From a virus: DNA of 32,143 nucleotides. Where the stretch lies: positions 1 through 32,143 of the IMG/VR virus record IMGVR_UViG_3300010300_000054. One strand, written 5' to 3'. The position numbers and the translations under genes are program-made. Each line of letters opens with the position of its first letter. The stretch's first letter is position 1. Of the stretch, positions 26,901 to 32,143 are shown piece after piece. The notes beneath the pieces were generated by a model that saw nothing but the letters and a program-made list of their open reading frames with translations, was not told the origin of the DNA and did no database searches.

Positions 26901-29900
26901 GTTCTGAGGACATCGATCTTCTGACCGAATCACTGAGCATCTCTGGTGGTACAAACCTCACATCCTCAGCTTCTTCTAACGGCGTAACCCTGAACCTCAA
27001 CGATTACGTTGATTCAACCGGTTTCACCGCATCTGGAGTTTCAACCGCAACTGCATTCCATACAGGTGCAGAAGGTTCAGCAATCCGTGTTACCACTAGC
27101 ACGATCTCTGGTCCTTCAACTCTGACTCTGGACCCTGCTGGTGTTGGTGACAACACAGGTACAGTCGTCATTGCTGGTAACCTGCAAGTTGATGGTACTC
27201 AGACAATCGTTAACAGCACGTCTGTTACGATCGATGACCTCAACATCATGGTTGCTGACGGTGCTGCTAACGACGCAGCTGCTGATGGTGGTGGTTTCAC
27301 TGTTCAGTCTGGCGACGGTAACAAGACCTTCCAGTTCGAAGCAACTGGAGACAACTTCGGTTCTTCTGAGAACATCAACCTGGCATCAGGCAAAGTTCTC
27401 AAGGTAGCAAACACTGAGATCCTCAGCGCAACTGCACTGAGTCAAAACGTTGTTGTTGCTGCTGCTTCTGTTGACATCGATGGCGCAACCGATATCGGTG
27501 GTGCTCTTTCTGATGGAGACGAGTTCCTGGTTGATGACGGCGGTAACGGTACAAACCGTAGAACCGACGCTTCAAGAATCTCTGACTTCGTATTCAACAA
27601 GGTCAGCGGAGACGTTGTAATCGCATCTAACGGTGCTGCAACAATCCAAGCAAACTCTGTTGCACTGGGTAGCGATACCACTGGCAACTATGTTGGCGAA
27701 GGTGCAGTTTCCGGTAATGGTCTGAGCGGTTCTCTGTCAGCTGAAGGCGGTACTTTCACTGTTACTTCAAACGCAACCGCAGCGAACACAAACAGCACTC
27801 TGGTCTTCAGAGACGGATCTGGCAACTTTGCTGCTGGAACCATCACTGCTGCTCTGACTGGTAACGTAACAGGTAACCTGACCGGTGATGTAACCGGCGA
27901 CGTAACTGGCGATCTGACTGGTAACGTTACAGGTAACGTAACTGGCAACCTGACTGGCGACAGCACAGGTACTCATACTGGTGGTGTAACTGGTCCTCTG
28001 ACCGGTAACGTTAATGCTGCTTCTGGCATCTCGACGTTCACCAACATGTCTCTGACAGGAACTCTGTCAGATACCAACAGCCAAACCGGTACGGATGGTT
28101 ACATCCTCAAGACCGTTGGTACAGGTGTATCCTGGGCATCCATCTCCGATGTTCTGCCAACACTGAGAACATCTTCTGTTGTAAACGCAACTGCTGGTCA
28201 GACTGCATTCACAACAAACTACAACGTCAACTTCCTTGACGTATACCTTAACGGTGTTAAACTTGCCGCTTCTGAGTTCGTTGCAACCAATGGTACATCT
28301 GTAACTCTGAACGAAGCAGCATACCTGGGTGATGTTGTTGAATTCGTTTCATACAACACTACCGCAACTGGTTCTGGAACAGTTAGCAGCCTGAACGATC
28401 TGACTGATGTCACGATCTCTTCTCCTGCTTCTGGCAACCTCCTGAACTACAATGGTTCCGAGTGGGTAGTTACTTCTACTCTGAGTGGTATTAGCGCACT
28501 TGACGCTACTACAACTGCAACCATTGAAACTGCTGTAAGAGCCGTACCTAACGATTTCAACTCACTGAACATCGCAGGTATTTCAACCTTCGCTGGCATC
28601 GTTGATGCTAATGGTGGTGCAAATATCGCTGGTGGTCTGGTTGTATCCGACGTTAACGTATCTGGCGTTGTAACTGCAACTTCATTCGTTGGTGCAGTAA
28701 CTGGCAACGTAACTGGTAACCTGACTGGTGACGTAACCGGTAACGTAACTGGTGACGTAACAGGTAATGCGGACACCGCAACCACTCTGGCAACTGCTAG
28801 AACAATTGCTGGTAACTCATTCGACGGTTCTGCAAACATTACGATTGCAGCACAAGATCTGAGTGACGTTGATCAGAATCTCGCAACTACCGACAGCGTA
28901 ACCTTCGCTGGAGTCACTGCTCCTCTGACTGGTGACGTAACTGGTAACGTAACTGGTGATCTGACTGGTGACGTAACTGGTAACGTAACTGGTAACCTGA
29001 CTGGTACTGTTCAGACTGCATCGCAGCCTAACATCACTTCAGTTGGTACTCTGTCCTCACTGACAATCAGTGGTGACCTGACAGTTAATGGTACTACAAC
29101 TACCATCAACTCTACAACTCTTAGTGTAGATGACAAGAACATCACCCTCGGTGATACTTCTTCTCCATCAGATGCTGGAGCTGACCAGGGTGGCATCACC
29201 CTGATGGGCACTACAGATAAGACCTTCATGTGGGTTGACGCGACCGATGCATGGACCTCTTCGGAGCACATGGATCTCGATTCCGGTATGGAGTATCATA
29301 TCGGCGGAACTTCGGTTCTGAACGCAACCACTCTTGGTTCAGGAGTCATTGATTCTTCCCTCGAAACCGTTGGAACAATTTCTTCGGGTACTTGGCAGGG
29401 CACTGCGATTGCTAATGCTTACCTGGCAAACTCCACCATCTCTGGTGTAGCACTGGGTGGTACTCTTGGAACCCTGACTGGTGCAACTTCCGGTACAGGT
29501 CTCTCCGGTTCCGTCTCCTATGACGGTTCAGGTAACCAGACCTTCACCGTTACTTCAAACGCAACATCAGCAAACACTGGTGGTGCAATCGTTGCTCGTG
29601 ACGGATCCGGTAACTTCACCGCAGGAACAGTCACCTGTACTGACCTGAACACAACTTCTGACATCGCTCTGAAGGATAACATCAATGTTATCGACAACGC
29701 TCTGGACATGATTTCCAGACTTGACGGTATCACATGGAACTGGAAGGCTGATGGTAGAGCATCTATGGGTGTCTCTGCACAGAACGTTGAGTCTGTCGCT
29801 CCTGAACTGGTAGCACAAGGCGACCACAAGTCCGTTAACTACAACGGTCTGGTTGGTGTCCTGATTGCTGCTGTTAAGGAACTCAGCGCAGAAGTCGCAG

Positions 29901-29914
29901 AACTTAAGAAGTGA
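23897..29914 (+). CDS. Giant tail fibre (2005 residues) with TGNV repeats and C-terminal peptidase S74 chaperone
   Basis: N terminus MAFNRELSQFASFLELD plus KLGIGTAFPDSKFTVVGD is the usual attachment start of cyanophage fibres. The shaft is built from tetrapeptide T-G-[ND]-[VL] blocks, SFDGSANATIAA-type segments, TSIPVITVDAKGRLTAVST segments, five 40-residue tandem repeats (residues 721-920) and three copies of a VDGTQTIINST-type module. A FLDVYLNGVKL module (about 1436-1494) is shared with the preceding fibre. The last 85 residues (from S1921) are an intramolecular chaperone (peptidase S74): SDIALKDNI carries the Ser and the Lys five residues on, matching the Ser/Lys pair of K1F endosialidase, followed by GVSAQNVESVAPELV and KSVNYNGLVGVLIAAVKEL. 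Self-cleavage before S1921 after trimer folding is expected. The gene is visibly more GC-rich than its neighbours. A terminator follows. Confidence 0.9.
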   Translation: MAFNRELSQFASFLELDASANYIGLTSTSSSTKLGIGTAFPDSKFTVVGDVRITGITTASGFVGPLTGNVTGNVTGDVTGDLTGNVTGDVTGNADTATALATSRTIGLSGDLSGSASFDGSANATIAATIQPNSVALGSDTTGNYVGEGAVSGNGLSGSLSAEGGTFTVTSNATAANTASTGVFRDGSGNFAAGTITADLTGDVTGNADTATTLASARTIALSGDVTGSASFDGSANATIAAAIAANSVAMGTDTTGNYVATVADAGSGRITVSGSGSETAAVTLDLADSGVTAASYGSQTEIPVITVDAKGRLTAVSTASVGTALTVTGDSGSEDINLLNESLSISGGTNVTTTAASNGVSVALDPNVSLTTLTASGAVTGSQFNTGAEGSAIRVTSNTISGPATLTIDPAGVGDNTGTVVIAGDLQVDGTQTIINSTTVTVNDKNIQVADGAANDAAADGAGITVNSGDGDKTFQFQATGDNFGSSENINLATGKVLKVNNTEVLSANSLTIANVAASGIVTATGGFVGDVTGNADTATTLATARTIALSGDVAGSVSFDGSANATIAATIQSNSVALGNDTTGNYVATVADAGNSNITVSGSGSETAAVTLDLSNSGVSAGSYGSTSAIPVITVDAKGRITSASTAAVGSGLTVTGDSGSEDINLLTESLAITGGSNITSTAASNGVSLALDSNITLTSVTANLTGDVTGDVTGNADTATALATARTIGGVSFDGSANISLPGVDTTGNQDTSGNAATATALATARNIGGVSFDGSSDINLPGVNATGNQDTSGNAATATALATPRTIGGVSFDGSQNIDLPGVNATGNQDTSGNAASATILQNARTIGGVSFNGSANIDLPGVNTAGNQNTSGNAATATALETARTIGGVSFDGSANINLPGVNATGNQDTSGNAATATALATSRDFSASGDATAAAVGFDGSGNVDLALTLANSGVSAGSYGSTTSIPVITVDAKGRLTAVSTASVGTALTVTGDSGSEDIDLLTESLSISGGTNLTSSASSNGVTLNLNDYVDSTGFTASGVSTATAFHTGAEGSAIRVTTSTISGPSTLTLDPAGVGDNTGTVVIAGNLQVDGTQTIVNSTSVTIDDLNIMVADGAANDAAADGGGFTVQSGDGNKTFQFEATGDNFGSSENINLASGKVLKVANTEILSATALSQNVVVAAASVDIDGATDIGGALSDGDEFLVDDGGNGTNRRTDASRISDFVFNKVSGDVVIASNGAATIQANSVALGSDTTGNYVGEGAVSGNGLSGSLSAEGGTFTVTSNATAANTNSTLVFRDGSGNFAAGTITAALTGNVTGNLTGDVTGDVTGDLTGNVTGNVTGNLTGDSTGTHTGGVTGPLTGNVNAASGISTFTNMSLTGTLSDTNSQTGTDGYILKTVGTGVSWASISDVLPTLRTSSVVNATAGQTAFTTNYNVNFLDVYLNGVKLAASEFVATNGTSVTLNEAAYLGDVVEFVSYNTTATGSGTVSSLNDLTDVTISSPASGNLLNYNGSEWVVTSTLSGISALDATTTATIETAVRAVPNDFNSLNIAGISTFAGIVDANGGANIAGGLVVSDVNVSGVVTATSFVGAVTGNVTGNLTGDVTGNVTGDVTGNADTATTLATARTIAGNSFDGSANITIAAQDLSDVDQNLATTDSVTFAGVTAPLTGDVTGNVTGDLTGDVTGNVTGNLTGTVQTASQPNITSVGTLSSLTISGDLTVNGTTTTINSTTLSVDDKNITLGDTSSPSDAGADQGGITLMGTTDKTFMWVDATDAWTSSEHMDLDSGMEYHIGGTSVLNATTLGSGVIDSSLETVGTISSGTWQGTAIANAYLANSTISGVALGGTLGTLTGATSGTGLSGSVSYDGSGNQTFTVTSNATSANTGGAIVARDGSGNFTAGTVTCTDLNTTSDIALKDNINVIDNALDMISRLDGITWNWKADGRASMGVSAQNVESVAPELVAQGDHKSVNYNGLVGVLIAAVKELSAEVAELKK
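24095..24175 (+). repeat. TGNV/TGDV tetrapeptide repeat tract 1
   Basis: Twenty-seven codons encode six T-G-[ND]-[VL] units plus TGN. At DNA level these are imperfect 12-base repeats (aac gta act ggt). It is the first of four such tracts in the giant fibre and probably a thin beta-helical or beta-prism shaft element. Confidence 0.85.
24281..24510 (+). repeat. Long direct repeat, copy 1 (partner at 27641-27870)
   Basis: This 230-base block is colinear, without gaps, with 27641-27870 at an exact offset of 3360 bases. Both encode NSVALGSDTTGNYVGEGAVS, GNGLSGSLSAEGGTFTVTSN and RDGSGNFAAGTITA with few amino-acid changes but many synonymous ones, so the duplication is old and kept in frame. Confidence 0.85.
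24764..25416 (+). repeat. Long internal duplication of the fibre shaft, copy A
   Basis: About 650 bases whose protein (ASYGSQTEIPVITVDAKGRL through FGSSENINLATGKVLKV) is repeated with substitutions at about 26771-27425, offset about 2007 bases (669 residues). A shorter third copy of its first part is at about 25751-26000. Edges are approximate. Confidence 0.8.
25751..26000 (+). repeat. Partial third copy of the shaft duplication
   Basis: Encodes SGVSAGSYGSTSAIPVITVD, then GLTVTGDSGSEDINLLTESL, matching the first part of copies A and B before diverging into a TGDVTGDVTGN tract. Edges are approximate. Confidence 0.75.
26057..26656 (+). repeat. Five tandem 120-base (40-residue) repeats in the giant fibre
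   Basis: Five consecutive units of exactly 120 bases, each encoding TATALATARTIGGVSFDGSA then NINLPGVNATGNQDTSGNAA with minor changes (for example copy 4 has SATILQNAR and FNGS). A sixth partial unit (TATALATSR) runs to 26683. Near-identity at DNA level (GGTGGTGTATCCTTCGA is kept in all five) points to recent expansion or gene conversion. Confidence 0.92.
26771..27425 (+). repeat. Long internal duplication of the fibre shaft, copy B
   Basis: Partner of 24764-25416. Encodes SAGSYGSTTSIPVITVDAKG through FGSSENINLASGKVLKV; it differs from copy A mainly in the middle (LNDYVDSTGFTASG replaces DPNVSLTTLTASG). Edges are approximate. Confidence 0.8.
27641..27870 (+). repeat. Long direct repeat, copy 2 (partner at 24281-24510)
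   Basis: Colinear with 24281-24510 at 3360 bases offset. It ends by running into the second large TGNV tract, as copy 1 runs into a shorter one. Confidence 0.85.
27857..28012 (+). repeat. TGNV/TGDV tetrapeptide repeat tract 2
   Basis: Longest T-G-[ND]-[VL] tract (LTGNVTGNLTGDVTGDVTGD and onward), interrupted near its end by STGTHTGGVTGP. Two twelve-base units (ggt aac gta act and ggc gac gta act) alternate. Confidence 0.85.
28700..28768 (+). repeat. TGNV/TGDV tetrapeptide repeat tract 3
   Basis: Twenty-three codons of T-G-[ND]-[VL] units leading into GNADTATTLATARTIAG, the same transition as after tract 1. Confidence 0.85.
28928..29005 (+). repeat. TGNV/TGDV tetrapeptide repeat tract 4
   Basis: Twenty-six codons of T-G-[ND]-[VL] units ending in NLTGTVQTASQPNITSVGTL, a motif that in other phage fibres precedes the final head and S74 domain. 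Confidence 0.85.
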
Positions 29915-29940
29915 TTCGTCACTGATTAAGTTTTAACCTC

Positions 29941-29965
29941 GGGGGCCTTCGGGTCCCCTTTTTTT
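29941..29965 (+). terminator. Rho-independent terminator after the giant fibre gene
   Basis: GGGGGCC (29941-29947), TTCG loop, GGTCCCC (29952-29958), then seven T residues. The stem has six Watson-Crick pairs and one G-T pair, and the UUCG tetraloop is the extra-stable form common in T4-like phages. It sits 27 bases after the fibre stop and directly before a late-promoter-like octamer, dividing two transcription units. The strongest terminator in the window. Confidence 0.9.
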
Positions 29966-29972
29966 CTAAATA
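29965..29972 (+). promoter_or_regulatory. Late-promoter-like octamer TCTAAATA
   Basis: TCTAAATA begins on the last T of the terminator tail and is 21 bases before ATG 29994. Its position immediately after a terminator strengthens the case for a real transcription start for the last three genes. Confidence 0.5.
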
Positions 29973-29993
29973 GATATACGCTAGATAATCTTC

Positions 29994-31481
29994 ATGGCAA
30001 AGTGTAAGGAAGGACACTATTACTGTTACACTGATAAAAAGTGTAAACCTATCCCTAAGGGATTTAAGGTGGTGGGTCCTGCTGGAATGCTTCGCAAAGA
30101 AAATGGTCACTCAGTAGACGATACTGAAGAGACCAAGAAAAATGGTAATGGTAATGGTGAAAGTGATGTCAGTGAAGCCAACAAAAGTGGTGATTCTTCT
30201 TTGCGTGACTGGTTTGGCAAGAGTCGCTCTAGTGATGGCAAGCCTGGCTGGGTTCAGTTGGGTGGAAAGTATGCAGGAAAACCCTGTGCAAAACAACCAG
30301 GACAAACCACAAAACCTAAGTGTGGTTCAAGTAAGATGAAACGCAATCTTTCTAAAGATGAGGAAGAGGCAGCGTTCCGTCGCAAAAATCGTAAAGATCC
30401 AAATCCAGATAGAAAAGGGAAGGCAATTAACGTGAAGACCGAAGAAACCGTTCTCGAAAAAGCGGGAGAGAAAGACGCTTGTTACCGTAAGGTCAAGTCG
30501 CGCTATTCCGTATGGCCTTCTGCATATGCTTCTGGTGCATTGGTAAAGTGCCGTAAAGTTGGTGCTAAGAACTGGGGAAACAAAACCAAGAAAGAAGAGT
30601 TTGAATTCTCAGATTGGAGATCAGAATTCAAATTGATTGATGAAGTTGCGACTCCCAAAGAAAGGATGCAGTCTTCCATTGAGAGAAGTAAATCAACTTT
30701 GGATATGACTTCGAGTCAGAAAGCTGCATATCATAAAGCAAGAGGTGCAATGATTGCTGCGAAGCAATTGAAAAAAGATGCAGATGAACTGAAAAAAGAA
30801 GAGACAGAATGCAACCATACAGAGAAAGGAAAAGAATGTCCTGTCCATAGACAAGATTCTTGCCCATCTCTGGTAAAGGAAGCAGTAAGTCTGCCAAGAA
30901 GAACTGGTCAAATCATCAAAGCATATTCCTCATGGAGAGGAAAGACTTATATGACCAAGATGTTCTTCCCACAAACTGGTATCCCTTCTAGAACTGAAGT
31001 CGCTGCTCAGATTGAAAAAGTTTATCCTGGATCAAGATTGCTCTCATATATGAAGAGTGATTACGAACCTGGGCAACATTTGCTACATACCGAAGAAGCA
31101 GAAGTTGATGCTTCGGTTCAGCAAAGAAAGCAGCAGATTCAGCGTAAGCAGTTAATGATCAACAGGCAGAAACTTCAGTTGCAAACAAAAGCAACTCAGA
31201 AGAAGAAGCATGATGACATGTACATGCAAACCGAAGGTGCTGCTTGGACAAAAAAGGCAGGTAAAAGTGAAAAAGGCGGACTCAACGAAAAAGGTAGAAA
31301 GTCGTATGAGCGAGAGAACCCAGGAAGCGATCTTAAGGCACCTTCAAAAAAAGTTGGGAACCCTCGTAGAAAGAGCTTTTGTGCGCGAATGAAAGGAATG
31401 AAGAAGAAACTCACTTCTTCAAAAACTGCTAACGATCCAGATAGCAGAATCAATAAGTCCCTTAGAGCTTGGAATTGCTGA
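29994..31481 (+). CDS. Basic, modular Lys-rich protein (DUF5872- and DUF6321-like segments), unknown function
   Basis: 495 residues, strongly basic. Segments in order: a Cys-containing N terminus (CKEGHYYCYTDKKCKPIPKG); a DUF5872-like block at 69-148 (SLRDWFGKS, GWVQLGGKYAGKPCAK, PKCGSSKMKRNLS); a block at 161-196 (DACYRKVKSRYSVWPSAYAS, GALVKCRKVGAKNWG) known as a stand-alone motif in several marine phages and large viruses; an acidic FSDWRSEF motif; a C-x-H...C-x2-H cluster at 273-285 that could bind metal; a W-x-G...YPG domain at 314-346; a Gln/Lys-rich helix; and a C-terminal block at 417-495 (GGLNEKGRKSYERENPGSDL, RRKSFCARMKGMKKKL, DSRINKSLRAWNC) resembling DUF6321. Family names are from memory. 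Its charge suggests nucleic-acid binding or packaging with DNA in the head, which is inference. Its stop overlaps the next start (TGATG). Confidence 0.78.
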   Translation: MAKCKEGHYYCYTDKKCKPIPKGFKVVGPAGMLRKENGHSVDDTEETKKNGNGNGESDVSEANKSGDSSLRDWFGKSRSSDGKPGWVQLGGKYAGKPCAKQPGQTTKPKCGSSKMKRNLSKDEEEAAFRRKNRKDPNPDRKGKAINVKTEETVLEKAGEKDACYRKVKSRYSVWPSAYASGALVKCRKVGAKNWGNKTKKEEFEFSDWRSEFKLIDEVATPKERMQSSIERSKSTLDMTSSQKAAYHKARGAMIAAKQLKKDADELKKEETECNHTEKGKECPVHRQDSCPSLVKEAVSLPRRTGQIIKAYSSWRGKTYMTKMFFPQTGIPSRTEVAAQIEKVYPGSRLLSYMKSDYEPGQHLLHTEEAEVDASVQQRKQQIQRKQLMINRQKLQLQTKATQKKKHDDMYMQTEGAAWTKKAGKSEKGGLNEKGRKSYERENPGSDLKAPSKKVGNPRRKSFCARMKGMKKKLTSSKTANDPDSRINKSLRAWNC

Positions 31482-31795
31482 TGAAATCTTTCAATCAATT
31501 TTTGTCAGAGTCTATTAATATCTCTGGCGACTTCAATGGAAATCTGTACATGAATTCTCAACCTGAAGAACCACAGCAGGTTGGTGAGAGTTATGCTGCA
31601 GATATAATGTGGAATGGTTCACTACATAGATTAGAGTTTACTGCTAATTCTTTACTTTCTAATCAAGAATTATCTGAACAACTTCAAGATGAATATCCTG
31701 GTGCAATCGTACAAAATGTATATCCAGCGCAAACTGGCAACGTAAACATAACCAGTTCGAAAAGATATCATCCCGGAAAATTAGACTGGATTTGA
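31481..31795 (+). CDS. Small protein with T4-like capsid-targeting N terminus, candidate internal head protein
   Basis: 104 residues. The start chosen is ATG 31481, which overlaps the upstream stop (TGATG); an in-frame ATG at 31469 would add MELL and spoil the N-terminal motif. MKSFNQFLSES matches the T4 internal-protein capsid-targeting sequence MKTYQEFIAE-A with conservative changes at every variable position, including the gp21 prohead-protease signature (L-x-E before a small residue). The rest (SGDFNGNLYMNS, YAADIMWNGSLHRLEF, ELSEQLQDEYPGAIV, KRYHPGKLDWI) is a compact alpha/beta domain sharing the W-x-G...E-[VL]-x2-Q-[IL]-x3-YPG pattern with the upstream protein. Predicted role: packaged into the head, processed and possibly delivered to the host. 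The gene is certain; the role is inferred. Confidence 0.72.
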   Translation: MKSFNQFLSESINISGDFNGNLYMNSQPEEPQQVGESYAADIMWNGSLHRLEFTANSLLSNQELSEQLQDEYPGAIVQNVYPAQTGNVNITSSKRYHPGKLDWI

Positions 31796-31796
31796 T

Positions 31797-32143
31797 ATGC
31801 CATTTAAAAATTATCTTTGGGATGAAGCATGGGAACTAAATGTTTCTCGTGATAAAGTTCGTGGTGCTTATCACATCGTCAAGTTTGGTGAAAATCTTGA
31901 TGTTGATGGTAATATGGAAACCATCTGGGATGGTGGTGGATTATATACCTACCTTACATCTGCAGGTGTTCTTACAGTAACAAGCACTGATGGTAATGAC
32001 TCTGCATCTGGAACTGGTGCAAGGACTGTAACAGTAGAAGGACTTGATGATAATTATAATCAAGTATCCGAAACACTAACAGTTGGTGGTGGTGCTGGTA
32101 GTGTTGAGTTTTTCAGAGTATTTCGTGCATTTGTTGCAACATC
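31797..32143 (+). CDS. Phage structural-type protein, 3' end cut off by the window
   Basis: 115 codons are visible from ATG 31797, one base after the upstream TGA, with no stop before the window ends. It reads MPFKNYLWDEAWELNVSRDK, then IVKFGENLDVDGNMETIWDG, TSTDGNDSASGTGARTVTVE, GLDDNYNQVSETLTVGGGAG and FFRVFRAF. The ETIWDGGGLYTY and GTGARTV..EGLD.NY...SETLT pattern is a recurrent beta-rich protein of marine phages, usually regarded as virion structural. Function otherwise unknown. Close spacing suggests translational coupling to the 104-residue gene. Confidence 0.7.
   Translation, partial: MPFKNYLWDEAWELNVSRDKVRGAYHIVKFGENLDVDGNMETIWDGGGLYTYLTSAGVLTVTSTDGNDSASGTGARTVTVEGLDDNYNQVSETLTVGGGAGSVEFFRVFRAFVAT

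Noticed and set aside
29994-31481. Lys-rich 495-residue protein as the large terminase gp17
   Set aside because: No Walker A or B motif or nuclease acidic triad is visible, and the composition and motif set are unlike terminases.
31797-31829. MPFKNYLWDEA as a second capsid-targeting sequence
   Set aside because: It lacks the MK start and the (L/I)xE cleavage signature (it reads L-x-x-E), and the following residues continue into the protein family's normal domain.

Overview
The window is a stretch of a T4-like cyanophage genome (a marine cyanomyovirus that would infect Synechococcus or Prochlorococcus). The call rests on T4-order neck, baseplate and packaging proteins (gp8, gp13, gp14, gp15, gp16 equivalents), on the cyanophage-type giant structural proteins around them (a YHYH-type protein, a DUF4815-type protein, TGNV-repeat fibres ending in a peptidase S74 chaperone), and on T4-like late-promoter octamers (CATAAATA, GATAAATA, TCTAAATA) between genes. 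Every gene lies on the + strand and packing is very tight. No gene-free stretch exceeds about 80 bases. No tRNA, IS element, CRISPR array or host metabolic gene was seen.

Layout. 1-16555 holds baseplate-region genes: the 3' end of a giant structural protein (>2480 residues), a gp8-like baseplate wedge protein, and a 2508-residue DUF4815-type protein where T4 keeps genes 9 to 12 and wac. 16566-20615 holds two tiny ORFs, then gp13, gp14 (neck), gp15 (tail sheath terminator) and gp16 (small terminase), linked by overlapping or nearly touching starts and stops. 20629-29914 is a structural and adhesion block inserted where T4 has gene 17. It contains two small virion-type proteins, a 459-residue fibre, a 58-residue ORF, a 278-residue fibre and a 2005-residue fibre with extensive internal duplication and a C-terminal self-cleaving chaperone. 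A strong UUCG-loop terminator at 29941 closes it. 29994-32143 starts a new late unit: a basic, modular 495-residue protein, a 104-residue protein with a T4-like capsid-targeting N terminus, and the start of another structural-type protein. The large terminase (gp17) is not in the window.

The genes would work together as the late virion programme. gp8 and the giant proteins build the baseplate and its attachments, gp13, gp14 and gp15 finish the head-tail joint, gp16 starts packaging, and the fibres provide adsorption. The most interesting signals are: (1) three small beta-rich sequence modules reused across unrelated baseplate, neck and sheath-terminator proteins, including a large insertion in gp14 and a C-terminal graft on gp15; (2) a T4-type capsid-targeting and prohead-protease signal on the 104-residue protein, which also shares a W-x-G...YPG domain with its upstream neighbour; (3) a 15-codon ORF with the best ribosome-binding site of the fibre region, in a hairpin loop, overlapping the start of the giant fibre gene; (4) layered tandem and long-range duplications plus a marked base-composition shift in the giant fibre gene.
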